Numbered from the stretch's first letter, positions 49,170 to 58,246 are shown. The stretch: DNA of 64,000 nt from Jiangella muralis (GCF_001270745.1 NZ_KQ434760.1:4121-68120), one strand, 5' to 3'. The notes: a model not told the origin generated them from the letters alone. Numbers and translations: made by a program.

Positions 49170-50120
49170 TCATCCCCCGGCGAAGTGGTCGTGCCCTCCC
49201 GGCGCGTCGTACTCCGCCCCGCCGACGGTCACCCCCGAGCCGGCCGACACCGAGCCGATCACCGTCCACCGCTCCGGCAGTTCCACCTCAGCGGGGAACG
49301 TCGCCACCAAGGCGTTGTCGTCGCCGCCGGTGAGCACCCAGGCGAGCGGATCGGCGCCCAGGGCCGACGCGACCTCGCGCAGCGGCCCGGCCACCTCGAG
49401 CAACGTGGGGTCGACGTCGATGGACACCCCGCTGGCGGCGGCGACGTGGCCCAGATCGCCCAGGAGCCCGTCGCTCACGTCGCACATCGCCGTCGCGCCC
49501 AGCGAGGCGGCCTCAGCCCCCGCTCCGTACGGGACCCGGGGCCGCCGGTGCGCCTCGACGACGGCGCGCGGCGTGCGGAAGCCGCGGCTCAGCACCTGGA
49601 AGCCGGCCTCCGCCCAGCCGAGCCGCCCGCACATCGCGACGACGTCGCCCGCCCGGGCGCCGGCCCGGGTCACGGGCTCGGCGCCGGAGAGCGTGCCCAG
49701 CGCCGTCACCGAGACGACGATCAGCGGCGAGCGCACGACGTCGCCCCCGACGACGGAGGCGCCGACCAGGGCGGCCTCCTCGCCCAGGCCGGCGGCCAAC
49801 GAGACCGCCCACGACGCCGGGAGGTCGGCCGGCAGGCCCAGGCCCACCACGAGGGAGGTGGGCCGCGCGCCCATCGCCTCGATGTCGGAGAGGTTCTGCG
49901 CGGCCGCCTTGTGACCGACGTCGGCAGGGTCGGACCAGTCGCGGCGGAAGTGCCGGTTCTCCACCAGCAGGTCGGTCGTCACGACGACGCGGCCGTCGGG
50001 CGCCGCGACCACGGCGGAGTCGTCGCCGGGGCCCAGGAGGACGTCCGGGCCCTGCGGCAGCCGCGCGGTCACGGCGTCGATGAGGCCGAACTCTCCCAGT
50101 TCGCCAACGCTGTCGGGCAT
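49170..50120 (-). CDS. thiL: thiamine-monophosphate kinase
   Basis: A 316-residue ATP-dependent kinase making thiamine diphosphate, the active cofactor. GPGDDSAVVAAPDGRVVVTTD and HKAAAQNLSDIEAMGA are PurM/ThiL-type motifs, and CDVSDGLLGDLGHV binds substrate. I chose ATG 50120 because the family start MPDSVGELGEF follows it and GAGGGAG lies upstream; an in-frame codon at 50201 is too early. It is divergent from the Lrp-type gene. Confidence 0.95.
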   Translation of the reverse strand: MPDSVGELGEFGLIDAVTARLPQGPDVLLGPGDDSAVVAAPDGRVVVTTDLLVENRHFRRDWSDPADVGHKAAAQNLSDIEAMGARPTSLVVGLGLPADLPASWAVSLAAGLGEEAALVGASVVGGDVVRSPLIVVSVTALGTLSGAEPVTRAGARAGDVVAMCGRLGWAEAGFQVLSRGFRTPRAVVEAHRRPRVPYGAGAEAASLGATAMCDVSDGLLGDLGHVAAASGVSIDVDPTLLEVAGPLREVASALGADPLAWVLTGGDDNALVATFPAEVELPERWTVIGSVSAGSGVTVGGAEYDAPGGHDHFAGG

Positions 50121-50205
50121 TCTCTGCGCTCCCTCTTCTCCCGCACGATTCCTCGACCAGGTAGGTTGACCCCTTCGCACACAGGACGCGTGAGAGGGCA
50201 AACCC

Positions 50206-50442
50206 GTGGTCGTACAGGCTTACATCCTGATCCAGACCGAGGTGGGCAAGGCCGCCGAGGTCGCCCGGAGGATCGCCGAGATCGACGGCGTCACTCTCGC
50301 CGAGGACGTCACCGGGCCGTACGACGTCATCGTGCGGGCCGAAGCCAGCAACGTCGACGACCTGGGGAAGCTCGTGGTCGCCCGGGTGCAGACGGTCGAC
50401 GGCATCACCCGCACGCTCACGTGCCCAGTCGTCCACATCTGA
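50206..50442 (+). CDS. Lrp/AsnC ligand-binding (RAM) domain protein without DNA-binding domain
   Basis: A 78-residue stand-alone RAM domain (AYILIQTEVGKAAEVARRIA, then GPYDVIVRAEA). It lacks the N-terminal helix-turn-helix of Lrp/AsnC regulators, so it probably forms a ring that binds amino acids or another regulator. Such minimal proteins are widespread in actinomycetes near thiL. The DUF3515 lipoprotein gene starts inside its last codons (50421), so the two are coupled. Confidence 0.92.
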   Translation: MVVQAYILIQTEVGKAAEVARRIAEIDGVTLAEDVTGPYDVIVRAEASNVDDLGKLVVARVQTVDGITRTLTCPVVHI

Positions 50443-50882
50443 CGCCGGCCGTCATCCTCCTCGCGACGGTGCTGGCCGGCTGCGGGTTCGGTGCCGTCGA
50501 CGTCACGCCGCACGAGCCCGAGCCCGGCAGCGCCGACGTCTGCGCCGCCCTCCAGGATGCCCTCCCCGACACCGTCGACGACGCGATCCGGCGCGACGTC
50601 GACCCGTCCTCGGAGTACGTGGCCGCCTGGGGGCAGCCGGCGATCGTGCTGCGCTGCGGCGTCCCGATGCCCGCCTCCTACCGCCCGGACGCCCAGCTGT
50701 TCGACGTCGAAGGCGTCGGCTGGCTGGCCGACGAGGGCGAGGGCGGCATGTTCTTCACCGCCGTCGACCGGGAGGTGCTGATCGAGGTCGCCGTCCCCGA
50801 CGACTACGCGCCCGAGGCGAACGTGCTGACCGACCTCGCGACGGCGATCCTCGACACCGACCCGGAACGCGCCCTGCGCTAG
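50421..50882 (+). CDS. DUF3515 lipoprotein
   Basis: A 153-residue lipoprotein. GTG 50421 begins a short signal (LLATVLAGC lipobox) overlapping the end of the Lrp-type gene by 22 bp. The mature part has ADVCAALQDALP and VLRCGVPMPASYRP, the DUF3515 pattern with two Cys after the lipidated one. DUF3515 genes sit beside ddl and thiL in many actinomycetes; function is unknown. Its TAG stop is part of the minus-10 hexamer of the next gene. Confidence 0.9.
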   Translation: MPSRPHLTPAVILLATVLAGCGFGAVDVTPHEPEPGSADVCAALQDALPDTVDDAIRRDVDPSSEYVAAWGQPAIVLRCGVPMPASYRPDAQLFDVEGVGWLADEGEGGMFFTAVDREVLIEVAVPDDYAPEANVLTDLATAILDTDPERALR

Positions 50883-50885
50883 CGT
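50880..50885 (+). promoter_or_regulatory. candidate leaderless minus-10 of the GNAT gene, overlapping a stop codon
   Basis: TAGCGT starts with the TAG stop of the DUF3515 gene and ends 6 nt before ATG 50892. A leaderless transcript beginning at the start codon is implied. Confidence 0.45.
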
Positions 50886-50891
50886 CGGATA

Positions 50892-51398
50892 ATGCCCACC
50901 ACCCTGACGACGGACCGCCTCACCCTCCGCCCGATCGAGCAGCGCGACGCCGACGCGTGGGCCGCCATGAACGCCGATCCGGCCGTCATGGAGCACTTCA
51001 CCACCGGCCCGCTGGACCGCGCCGCGGCGGACCGCATGCTCGCCAGGATGCGCGAGCAGCATCTGCAGGAGGGGTTCGGCCTGGCCGCGGTCGAGCGGAC
51101 GGCCGACGGGGTGTTCCTCGGCTTCACCGGCATGCACCGCCACCCGTGGTTCCCCGGCGAGGTCGAGATCGGCTGGCGGCTGACCCGGCACGCCTGGGGC
51201 CACGGCTACGCCACCGAGGCGGCGACCGCCTGGATCGAGCACGCGTTCGGCGAGCTGGGCCTGCCGCGGCTGATCTCGGTCACCGTCCCGGAGAACGAGC
51301 GGTCGATCGCCGTGATGCGCCGGCTCGGCTTCACGCTCTGGCAGGAGACGACGCACGACGGCCTCGACGTCGTCGTGTACGCGCGCGACGCCACCTAA
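50892..51398 (+). CDS. GNAT family N-acetyltransferase (RimJ/RimL type)
   Basis: A 168-residue acetyltransferase. TTDRLTLRPIEQRDADAW is the usual RimJ/RimL start, RHAWGHGYATEAATAW binds acetyl-CoA, and VTVPENERSIAVMRRLGF is motif B. Substrates may be protein N-termini or small amines, and none can be assigned. ATG 50892 lies 6 nt after the TAGCGT element. Its last 4 bp overlap the convergent ddl gene. Confidence 0.9.
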   Translation: MPTTLTTDRLTLRPIEQRDADAWAAMNADPAVMEHFTTGPLDRAAADRMLARMREQHLQEGFGLAAVERTADGVFLGFTGMHRHPWFPGEVEIGWRLTRHAWGHGYATEAATAWIEHAFGELGLPRLISVTVPENERSIAVMRRLGFTLWQETTHDGLDVVVYARDAT

Positions 51399-52507
51399 CG
51401 CAGCCCGGTCGGCCGGCGCAGCGCGGTGTCGACGAGGCGGTCGACCAGCGACGGGTAGTCGATGCCGGTCTTCGCCCACAGCTGCGGGAACATCGACGTC
51501 GGCGTGAAGCCCGGCATGGTGTTCAGCTCGTTCACCACGAGCGAGCCGTCGTCGCGGAGGAAGAAGTCGACCCGGGCAAGGCTCTCGCAGGACAACGCCT
51601 GGAACGCGTCGATGGACATCCGGCGGACCCGTTCGGCGACGTCGGCCGGGAGGTCGGCGGGGATGTCGAGCGCGACGTCGTCGCCGGGCAGGTACTTGGC
51701 CTCGAAGTCGTAGAGGTCGTGGCCGGCGCCGAGGCGGATCTCGCCGACGACGCTCGCCTCGGGCTCGCCGCCGCCCTGGCCCTCCAGCACGGCGCACTCG
51801 ACCTCGCGGCCGGTGACGGCCTCCTCGACCAGCACCTTCGGGTCGTGCTCGCGGGCGGCCAGGACGGCGGCCTCGAGCTCGGACTCGTCGTGCACCTTGC
51901 TGACGCCCATGCTCGATCCGGCGCGGGCCGGCTTGACGAACACCGGGTAGCCGAACGCCTCGACCTCGGCGACGACGCGGTCGCGCTGCGGCTCCCACGC
52001 CGACGGGCGCACCAGCACGTGCCGGGTCACGGGCAGCCCGGCGCCGGCCAGCAGCAGCTTCATGACGTGCTTGTCCATGCCGACGGCCGAGGCCAGCACG
52101 CCGGACCCGACGTAGCGGACGTCGGCCAGTTCGAGCAGCCCCTGGATGGTGCCGTCCTCGCCGTACGGGCCGTGCAGCAGCGGGAACACGACGTCGACCG
52201 TGCCCAGCGCGTGCGGCACCTCGCCCGGCGACTGCACCGACAGCGCGCCCCGCCCGGGCAGCACGACGGTGCCGCCCTCGTCGTCGACGGCAGGCATGGT
52301 GTGGCCGTGGATGGCCAGCCGCTCCGGGTCGGCGGTGGTCAGCACCCAGCGGCCGGACGTCGTGATGCCGATCGGCAGCACCTCGTACCGGCGCGGGTCG
52401 AGCGCGGCCAGGACGCCACCGGCCGTGACACACGAGATCTCGTGCTCGGAGCTTCGGCCGCCGAAGACGACGGCGACCCTGATGCGACGGTCCTGCGAGT
52501 AGTTCAC
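51395..52507 (-). CDS. ddl: D-alanine--D-alanine ligase
   Basis: A 370-residue ATP-grasp ligase for peptidoglycan precursor synthesis. VVFGGRSSEHEISC, HGPYGEDGTIQGLLEL, FVKPARAGSSMGVSKV and NELNTMPGFTPTSMFPQ are the standard ligase blocks. The Tyr/Phe position that distinguishes D-Ala-D-Lac ligases was not resolved. GTG start at 52507. It is followed by the convergent GNAT gene and lies 19 bp after gpsA. Confidence 0.96.
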   Translation of the reverse strand: MNYSQDRRIRVAVVFGGRSSEHEISCVTAGGVLAALDPRRYEVLPIGITTSGRWVLTTADPERLAIHGHTMPAVDDEGGTVVLPGRGALSVQSPGEVPHALGTVDVVFPLLHGPYGEDGTIQGLLELADVRYVGSGVLASAVGMDKHVMKLLLAGAGLPVTRHVLVRPSAWEPQRDRVVAEVEAFGYPVFVKPARAGSSMGVSKVHDESELEAAVLAAREHDPKVLVEEAVTGREVECAVLEGQGGGEPEASVVGEIRLGAGHDLYDFEAKYLPGDDVALDIPADLPADVAERVRRMSIDAFQALSCESLARVDFFLRDDGSLVVNELNTMPGFTPTSMFPQLWAKTGIDYPSLVDRLVDTALRRPTGLR

Positions 52508-52526
52508 CGCGCCGACCCTACCGTTC

Positions 52527-53534
52527 TCAATGTCCGTGCCGTTCGGGCTTGGCCGAGCGGGACAGCAGCGACCCCACCATCTCGGCGGGCGTGAGCTCGC
52601 CCCGGACCACCCCGGTGACGTGCTCGACGATCGGCATGTCGACGCCGTGGCGTCCGGCGAGGTCGAGGATCGACTCGCACGACTTGACCCCCTCGGCGAC
52701 CTGCCGGGTGCCGGCGACGATCTCGGCGACGGTCTTGCCGCGGCCCAGCTGCTCGCCGAACGAGCGGTTGCGCGACAGCGGCGACATGCAGGTGGCGGCG
52801 AGGTCGCCGAGCCCGGCCAGCCCGGAGAACGTGTACGCGTCGGCGCCCAGCGCGGCGCCGAGCCGGGCGGTCTCGGCCAGCCCGCGGGTGATGACGCTGG
52901 CGCGGGCGTTGTCGCCGAAGCCGAGCCCGGCGGCGATGCCGACCGCGAGCGCGATGACGTTCTTGACGGCGCCGCCCAGCTCCGCCCCGACGAGGTCGTG
53001 GTTGGTGTACGGGCGGAAGTGCGGCGAGTGGCAGGCCCGCTGGATGGCCTTCACGAGGTCGTCGTCGGCGGCCGCGACGACGCTGGCGGCGGGCTGGCGC
53101 TGGGCGATCTCGCCGGCGAGGTTGGGCCCGGAGACGGCGGCGATACGCTTCGGGCCGGCGCCGGTGACATCGTCGATGACCTCGCTCATCCGCTTCGCCG
53201 TGCCGAGCTCGACCCCCTTCATCAGGCTGACCAGCGCCGCGGACGACGGCAGCGCGGGCGCCCACTCGGCGAGGTTCGAGCGCAACGACTGCGACGGCAC
53301 CGCCAGCACGACGAGGTCGGCCTCGTGCGCGGCCTCGGCGGGTTCGTGGGTGGCCCGGATCGCGAGCGGCAGCCCGACGCCGGGCAGGTAGTCGGGGTTG
53401 GTGTGGGTGGCGTTGATGGCGTCGCACAGCTCCGGGCGGCGGCCCCAGATGGTGACGTCGGCGCCGGCGTCGGCGAGCACGAGCGCGAACGCCGTCCCCC
53501 ACGAGCCGGCCCCGAAGACGGCGGCGCGGGTCAC
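52527..53534 (-). CDS. gpsA: glycerol-3-phosphate dehydrogenase [NAD(P)+]
   Basis: A 335-residue cytosolic enzyme reducing dihydroxyacetone phosphate to sn-glycerol-3-phosphate for phospholipid synthesis. GAGSWGTAFALVLADAGADV is the nucleotide-binding motif, and GAELGGAVKNVIALAVGIA contains the catalytic Lys. GTG 53534 overlaps the plsC stop by 4 bp (GTGA). plsC-gpsA-ddl forms a lipid and cell-wall precursor operon. Confidence 0.96.
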   Translation of the reverse strand: MTRAAVFGAGSWGTAFALVLADAGADVTIWGRRPELCDAINATHTNPDYLPGVGLPLAIRATHEPAEAAHEADLVVLAVPSQSLRSNLAEWAPALPSSAALVSLMKGVELGTAKRMSEVIDDVTGAGPKRIAAVSGPNLAGEIAQRQPAASVVAAADDDLVKAIQRACHSPHFRPYTNHDLVGAELGGAVKNVIALAVGIAAGLGFGDNARASVITRGLAETARLGAALGADAYTFSGLAGLGDLAATCMSPLSRNRSFGEQLGRGKTVAEIVAGTRQVAEGVKSCESILDLAGRHGVDMPIVEHVTGVVRGELTPAEMVGSLLSRSAKPERHGH

Positions 53535-54304
53535 GGCTGCTCCTCCGGTTGCTGCTTCGGGTCGCCGACCGGCGGCAGCCCGACCGCCTTGGGGTCGAAC
53601 CGCTCGGCCGGCGCGACCTCGCCGCGGATCTGCGCCAGCTGCGCGGTGATGGCGGCCATGATGCGGTCGGTGGCGATGCGCAGGACGGTGGAGTCGACCG
53701 GCCGGCCGCGCAGGTCGTCGAGCGGGATCGGCGGCCCGGCGATGACGGACATCGTCTTGCGCGGCAGCAGCCGGATGCGCTTGGAGTACGGCGCCAGCAC
53801 GTGGTTGGCGCCCCACTGCGCGACCGGGATGACGTCGCAGCCGGTCTCCAGCGCGACCCGCGCGGCGCCGGTCTTGCCGACCATCGGCCAGAGGTCCGGG
53901 TCGCGGGAGATGGTGCCCTCGGGGTAGATCGCGACCAGCTCACCGGCCTTGACGGCGGCGACGGCGGCCCGGTACGCCTGCGACGCGTCGCGCGACTCGC
54001 GGTACACCGGGATCTGCCCGGCGGCCGTGATGAGCCGGCCGAACACCGGCACCCGGAACACGCCGGACTTCGCGAGGTACCGGGTGGCGCGGCCGTTGTC
54101 CCACAGGAAGTGCGCGAACGACAGCGGGTCGAAGTGCGAGATGTGGTTGCCCGCGACGATCACTCCGGTGCCGCCCGGCGGAATGTTCTCGCCGCCGCGC
54201 CAGTTCTGCCGGGTGAAGGTCATGAGGAACGGACGGATCAGGGTTGCGATGAACTTGAACGCGAACCCCACCCCCGCCGGCCCGTTCGCACTCGGTCCCG
54301 CCAC
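53531..54304 (-). CDS. plsC: 1-acyl-sn-glycerol-3-phosphate acyltransferase
   Basis: A 257-residue acyltransferase that makes phosphatidic acid. NHISHFDPLSFAHF contains the HX4D catalytic motif and IYPEGTISRDPD the EGT substrate motif. A short hydrophobic N-terminal region may attach it to the membrane. GTG 54304 has GGAGGGAGAGG just upstream, the reason for this start. gpsA, which makes its precursor glycerol-3-phosphate, follows directly and overlaps it. Confidence 0.95.
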   Translation of the reverse strand: MAGPSANGPAGVGFAFKFIATLIRPFLMTFTRQNWRGGENIPPGGTGVIVAGNHISHFDPLSFAHFLWDNGRATRYLAKSGVFRVPVFGRLITAAGQIPVYRESRDASQAYRAAVAAVKAGELVAIYPEGTISRDPDLWPMVGKTGAARVALETGCDVIPVAQWGANHVLAPYSKRIRLLPRKTMSVIAGPPIPLDDLRGRPVDSTVLRIATDRIMAAITAQLAQIRGEVAPAERFDPKAVGLPPVGDPKQQPEEQP

Positions 54305-54418
54305 GTACCTCTCCCTCCGCCCACGTGAATGCCCGCAGACAGTGTCGCTCCACCGGGGTGCGCGCGTCGAACCGGCCACCGGCGCGCCGCGCGAGCCGAT
54401 GCGCCAGACTGGATCTCG

Positions 54419-55063
54419 ATGACGACACCGCAGCGCTGGACGATCGTGATCCCCGTCAAGCGACCCGAGCACGCCAAGACCCGCCTGGCCGACGCCGTCG
54501 GCGAGCACCGCCCGCGGTTCGCCCGCGCGTTCGCCGCCGACACCGTCCAGGCCGCCCTCGACTGCGCGCCGGTGGCCCGCGTCATCGTGGTGACCGACGA
54601 CGACGAGGCGGCCGCCGAGGCGCGGACGCTGGGCGCCGAGGTCGTGGCCGACGCGCCCGACGCGGGGCTGAACGCGGCGCTGCGGCACGGCGCTGCGGTG
54701 GCCCGGCACGCCGACGCCTCGGCCGCCGTGGCGACGCTCTCCGCCGACCTCCCGGCGCTGCGCCCGGCCGAACTGGCCCGCGTGCTCGACGCGGCCGCGG
54801 CGCACCCGCGGTCGTTCCTCGCCGACGCCGCGGGCGTCGGCACCACCAGCTACGCCGCCGGTCCGGGCGCCGCGTTCGAGCCGGCCTTCGGCGGGCGGTC
54901 CCGGGCGGCGCACCGGCTGGCCGGCGTCGTCGAACTGGACCTCGACGACGTCACGACGGTCCGCCGCGACGTCGACACCGCCGTGGACCTCTGGGACGCC
55001 CGCCGCCTCGGCGTGGGCCCGCGGACGGCCGCGTTGCTAGCCGAGCTGGACGTCGCGCTCTAG
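54419..55063 (+). CDS. cofC: 2-phospho-L-lactate guanylyltransferase (F420 biosynthesis)
   Basis: A 214-residue CofC nucleotidyltransferase. TIVIPVKRPEHAKTRLADAV is the family start, TLSADLPALRP the metal-binding loop and FGGRSRAAHRLAG the acceptor site. It activates phospholactate or phosphoenolpyruvate with GTP in coenzyme F420 assembly. ATG 54419 is preferred over an in-frame ATG at 54329. Partner cofD/cofE genes are not in the window. It converges on the HU-like gene. Confidence 0.92.
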   Translation: MTTPQRWTIVIPVKRPEHAKTRLADAVGEHRPRFARAFAADTVQAALDCAPVARVIVVTDDDEAAAEARTLGAEVVADAPDAGLNAALRHGAAVARHADASAAVATLSADLPALRPAELARVLDAAAAHPRSFLADAAGVGTTSYAAGPGAAFEPAFGGRSRAAHRLAGVVELDLDDVTTVRRDVDTAVDLWDARRLGVGPRTAALLAELDVAL

Positions 55064-55077
55064 ACCCGGGACGGCGA

Positions 55078-55114
55078 CGAGCCGGGCGGGGGCTCGCGGC
55101 CGCCGCCCGGCTCG
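55078..55114. terminator. 12-bp hairpin between convergent cofC and the HU-like gene
   Basis: CGAGCCGGGCGG (55078-55089) and its exact reverse complement (55103-55114) flank a 13-nt loop, 15 bp after the cofC stop. It can serve both strands. Confidence 0.7.
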
Positions 55115-55119
55115 GGCGC

Positions 55120-55149
55120 CTGCTCGGGTGCTGCTCGGGTGCTGCTCGG
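55120..55149. repeat. 11-bp tandem repeat, 2.7 copies
   Basis: CTGCTCGGGTG at 55120-55130 and 55131-55141, then a partial copy, abutting the 3' end of the HU-like gene. It probably arose by slippage. Confidence 0.6.
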
Positions 55150-55150
55150 T

Positions 55151-56083
55151 TCAGCTGCGCGTCGACGGCGGCGTGGTGGTGCCCGGGGCCGACGTCGAGG
55201 CCGGGGCCGCGCTGGTCGTCTTGGCGGGGGCCGCGGTCGTCTTCTTGGCGGCCGTGGCGGCGCCGGCGGCCGGGGCCACGGTCTTCTTCGCCGCCGTGGC
55301 CTTGCGGGCGGTCGTGGTCTTCTTCGCCGCCGCCGTCGTGGTCTTCTTGGCCGCCGTGGCGGTCGTCTTCTTCGCGGCGGTCGTCGTCTTCTTCGCCGCC
55401 GTCGCGGTCGTCTTCTTCGCGGCGGTCGTGGTCTTCTTCGCCGGCGTCGCGGTCGTCTTCTTGGCCGCCGTGGTCGCCTTCTTGGCGGCCGCCGCCGTCG
55501 TCGCCTTCTTGGCGGCGGTGGTCTTGCGGGCAGCCGGGGCGGCCGTCTTCTTCGCCGCGGTGGCCGTCGTCTTCTTCGCGGCCGGCGTGGTGGACTTGCG
55601 GGCCGGTCCGGCTGCCTTCTTCGGCGCCGCCGGGCGGCTGGCCGGCACCTTGCGCGCGGTCGACGCCGCCTTCTTCGCCGGCGCCGCGGCCGTGGTGTCC
55701 TTCGACTCGCCGCGAACCGCGACGGCCGCCTTCTTCGCCGCCGACGACACCGAGCGTGTCGCCGACTCCGCGGCTGCGGCGGCCTGGGCCGGCACCAGCG
55801 ACAGCGACTCCTTGACCCGCGTGCTCGCCTTCTTCACGCCGGCGACGACGTCCTGCAACTCGTCGGCCGGGCTGAACGTGGCCACCGTGCGCTTCTTGGA
55901 CTTCTTCTTGGCGCTCTTGTCCTTGTCGCGGTCGAAGACGCCGAGCCCCTTGACGGCGACCTTCTCGCCCGCGGCCAGCGAACGCTGGATGCCCTCGACG
56001 ACGGAGTCGAGCGCGTGCTGCGCCACCTCGCGGTTGCCGTCGAAACCGTCGGCAATGCGGTCGATCAGTTTCTTCTTCCCCAC
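55151..56083 (-). CDS. hup: HU-like nucleoid protein with long lysine-rich AAKKTT tail
   Basis: A 310-residue histone-like protein. Residues 1-~85 resemble HU (KLIDRIADGFDGNREVAQHA, then VKGLGVFDRDKD and TFSPADELQDVVAG), but the segment that forms the DNA-gripping beta arms is shorter than in typical HU. Residues ~100-300 are Lys/Ala/Thr-rich with many AAKKTT-like repeats, as in actinobacterial HupB/HupS. The tail binds DNA non-specifically. GTG 56083 follows GAGGAG. The position beside leuDC matches Streptomyces hupS. A nested hairpin abuts its ribosome site. Confidence 0.88.
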   Translation of the reverse strand: MGKKKLIDRIADGFDGNREVAQHALDSVVEGIQRSLAAGEKVAVKGLGVFDRDKDKSAKKKSKKRTVATFSPADELQDVVAGVKKASTRVKESLSLVPAQAAAAAESATRSVSSAAKKAAVAVRGESKDTTAAAPAKKAASTARKVPASRPAAPKKAAGPARKSTTPAAKKTTATAAKKTAAPAARKTTAAKKATTAAAAKKATTAAKKTTATPAKKTTTAAKKTTATAAKKTTTAAKKTTATAAKKTTTAAAKKTTTARKATAAKKTVAPAAGAATAAKKTTAAPAKTTSAAPASTSAPGTTTPPSTRS

Positions 56084-56091
56084 CGTTGCTC

Positions 56092-56145
56092 CTCAGCCGT
56101 CTCGCCCGGCGGGCGAGTTCATCTCACCCACCATAGACGGCTGAG
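56092..56145 (-). promoter_or_regulatory. nested hairpin directly upstream of the HU-like gene
   Basis: CTCAGCCGTC and GACGGCTGAG (56136-56145 and 56092-56101) form a 10-bp stem. Inside it CTCGCCCG-g-CGGGCGAG (56101-56117) forms a second hairpin. The outer arm touches the GAGGAG ribosome site, so this may be the leuD terminator, a translational control element, or both. Confidence 0.55.
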
Positions 56146-56163
56146 GGCAGCGGATCAGGGACT

Positions 56164-56754
56164 TCAGACCAGCGTGCGCGGCTTGTGCGACGGACGGGCC
56201 GCCTCGAAGTCGTCGATCGCGTCGGGGTGACGCAGGGTGAGCCCGATGTCGTCGAGGCCCTCCATCAGCCGCCAGCGGGTGTAGTCGTCGACCTGCAGCT
56301 GCGCGACGATGTCGCCGCACGTGACCACGCGCTGATCGAGGTCGACGCTCACCTCGGTGCCGGGCGCGTTCTCGAGCGCCTTCCAGATCAGCTCGACGTC
56401 GTCCTGGCTGAGCTCGCCGGTGAGCAGCCCCTGCTTGCCGGAGTTGCCGCGGAAGATGTCGGCGAACCGCGACGACAGCACGGCCTTGAAGCCGTAGTCC
56501 TTGAGCGCCCAGACGGCGTGCTCGCGCGACGACCCGGTGCCGAAGTCGGGGCCCGCGACGAGCACCGAGCCGGCCGCGAACGCCGGGTTGTTCAGCACGA
56601 ACGTCTCGTCGCCGCGCCACGCCGCGAACAGGCCGTCCTCGAACCCGGTGCGGGTGACCCGCTTGAGGTACACCGCCGGGATGATCTGGTCGGTGTCGAC
56701 GTTGCTGCGCCGCAGCGGGACGCCGACGCCGGTGTGCCGGATGAACTTCTCCAT
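56164..56754 (-). CDS. leuD: 3-isopropylmalate dehydratase small subunit
   Basis: A 196-residue subunit of isopropylmalate isomerase in leucine synthesis. [16 protein letters not shown] and [20 protein letters not shown] are the conserved swivel-domain motifs. It pairs with LeuC, whose gene ends 8 bp upstream. ATG 56754 begins the canonical [14 protein letters not shown]. Standard length. Confidence 0.97.
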   Translation of the reverse strand: MEKFIRHTGVGVPLRRSNVDTDQIIPAVYLKRVTRTGFEDGLFAAWRGDETFVLNNPAFAAGSVLVAGPDFGTGSSREHAVWALKDYGFKAVLSSRFADIFRGNSGKQGLLTGELSQDDVELIWKALENAPGTEVSVDLDQRVVTCGDIVAQLQVDDYTRWRLMEGLDDIGLTLRHPDAIDDFEAARPSHKPRTLV

Positions 56755-56762
56755 GACGTCTC

Positions 56763-58172
56763 CTACGATGCCGGCTCGAGGTCGGCGGGCGACGACAGCG
56801 TGCCGCGCACGCTCGTCGCGGCCGCCACCAGCGGGCTGACCAGGTGGGTGCGGCCGCCCTTGCCCTGACGGCCCTCGAAGTTGCGGTTGGACGTGGACGC
56901 GCTGCGCTCGCCCGGCGCCAGCTGGTCGGGGTTCATGCCCAGGCACATCGAACAGCCGGCGTGCCGCCACTCGGCGCCGAACGCGGTGAAGACCTCGTCC
57001 AGGCCCTCCTCCTCGGCCTGCAGCCTGACCCTCGCCGACCCGGGCACGACGAGCACGCGGACGGTGTCGGCCTTCTTGCGGCCCTTGACGACGGCGGCCG
57101 CGGCGCGCAGGTCCTCGATGCGGCCGTTGGTGCACGACCCGATGAACACGGTGTCGACGGCGATGTCGCGCAGCGGCGTGCCGGCCTCGAGCGCCATGTA
57201 CTCCAGCGCCCGCCGGGCGGCCGCCTTCTCCGACTCGTCGGCGAAGCTGTCGGGGTCGGGGACGGACGCCGACAGCGGCAGCCCCTGGCCCGGGTTGGTG
57301 CCCCATGTGACGAACGGCTCCAGCGCGTCGGCGTCGATCGTCACCTGGGCGTCGAACACGGCGTCGTCGTCGGTGTAGAGCGTGCGCCAGTACTCCAGCG
57401 CGGCGTCCCACTCCTTGCCCTGCGGCGCGTGCGGGCGGCCGTCGATGTAGGCGAACGTGGTGTCGTCGGGCGCGATCATGCCGGCGCGGGCGCCGGCCTC
57501 GATGGACATGTTGCAGATCGTCATGCGCGCTTCCATGGACAGTGCGCGGACGGCCTCGCCGCGGTACTCCAGGACGTAGCCCTGACCGCCGCCGGTGCCG
57601 ATCTTGGCGATGACCGCGAGGATGATGTCCTTCGCGGTGACGCCCGGCTTCAGCGTTCCCTCGACATTGATCGCCATCGTCTTGAACGGCCGCAGCGGCA
57701 GCGTCTGGGTGGCGAGCACGTGCTCGACCTCAGAGGTGCCGATGCCGAACGCCAGCGCGCCGAACGCGCCGTGCGTCGACGTGTGCGAGTCACCGCAGAC
57801 CACCGTGAGACCCGGCTGCGTCAGGCCCAGTTGCGGCCCGACGACGTGCACGATCCCCTGCTCGGCATCGCCCAGGGAGTGCAGCCGCACACCGAATTCC
57901 TGACAGTTCCGCCGCAGCGTCTCGATCTGCGTGCGGCTGGTGAGGTCGGCGATCGGCTTGTCGATGTCGAGTGTCGGGGTGTTGTGGTCCTCGGTGGCCA
58001 GCGTCAGGTCCGGACGGCGGACCGGGCGGCCGGCCAGTCGCAGGCCGTCGAAGGCTTGCGGACTGGTCACTTCGTGGACAAGATGAAGATCGATGTAAAG
58101 GAGGTCGGGCTCACCCTCGGCTCGACGCACGACATGCGCGTCCCATACCTTCTCCGCCAGGGTCTGGCCCAT
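56763..58172 (-). CDS. leuC: 3-isopropylmalate dehydratase large subunit
   Basis: A 469-residue aconitase-family subunit that isomerises 2- to 3-isopropylmalate. [33 protein letters not shown] and the Cys pair in [12 protein letters not shown] hold the [4Fe-4S] cluster. ATG 58172 begins [15 protein letters not shown]; an in-frame codon at 58211 would lie within the divergent promoter region. It is first of the leuCD operon, divergent from the IclR gene. Confidence 0.97.
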   Translation of the reverse strand: MGQTLAEKVWDAHVVRRAEGEPDLLYIDLHLVHEVTSPQAFDGLRLAGRPVRRPDLTLATEDHNTPTLDIDKPIADLTSRTQIETLRRNCQEFGVRLHSLGDAEQGIVHVVGPQLGLTQPGLTVVCGDSHTSTHGAFGALAFGIGTSEVEHVLATQTLPLRPFKTMAINVEGTLKPGVTAKDIILAVIAKIGTGGGQGYVLEYRGEAVRALSMEARMTICNMSIEAGARAGMIAPDDTTFAYIDGRPHAPQGKEWDAALEYWRTLYTDDDAVFDAQVTIDADALEPFVTWGTNPGQGLPLSASVPDPDSFADESEKAAARRALEYMALEAGTPLRDIAVDTVFIGSCTNGRIEDLRAAAAVVKGRKKADTVRVLVVPGSARVRLQAEEEGLDEVFTAFGAEWRHAGCSMCLGMNPDQLAPGERSASTSNRNFEGRQGKGGRTHLVSPLVAAATSVRGTLSSPADLEPAS

Positions 58173-58216
58173 CACCTGCTCCGTTCGTCGGTCTGATCTC
58201 GGTGGATACACACCAC

Positions 58217-58246
58217 TTGCGATCTCGCATGTTGAGATGGCAATAT
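58217..58246 (+). promoter_or_regulatory. promoter and operator of the IclR (ndgR-like) gene
   Basis: TTGCGA (58217-58222), an 18-bp spacer and CAATAT (58241-58246) end 6 nt before ATG 58253, implying a leaderless message. ATCTC (58222-58226) and GAGAT (58234-58238) form an inverted repeat in the spacer, a possible autoregulatory site also facing leuC. Confidence 0.5.

Noticed and set aside
55151-55700. Microsatellite or CRISPR-like repeat in the HU tail
   Set aside because: The AAKKTT repeats are protein-level, irregular in length and lie in one open reading frame.
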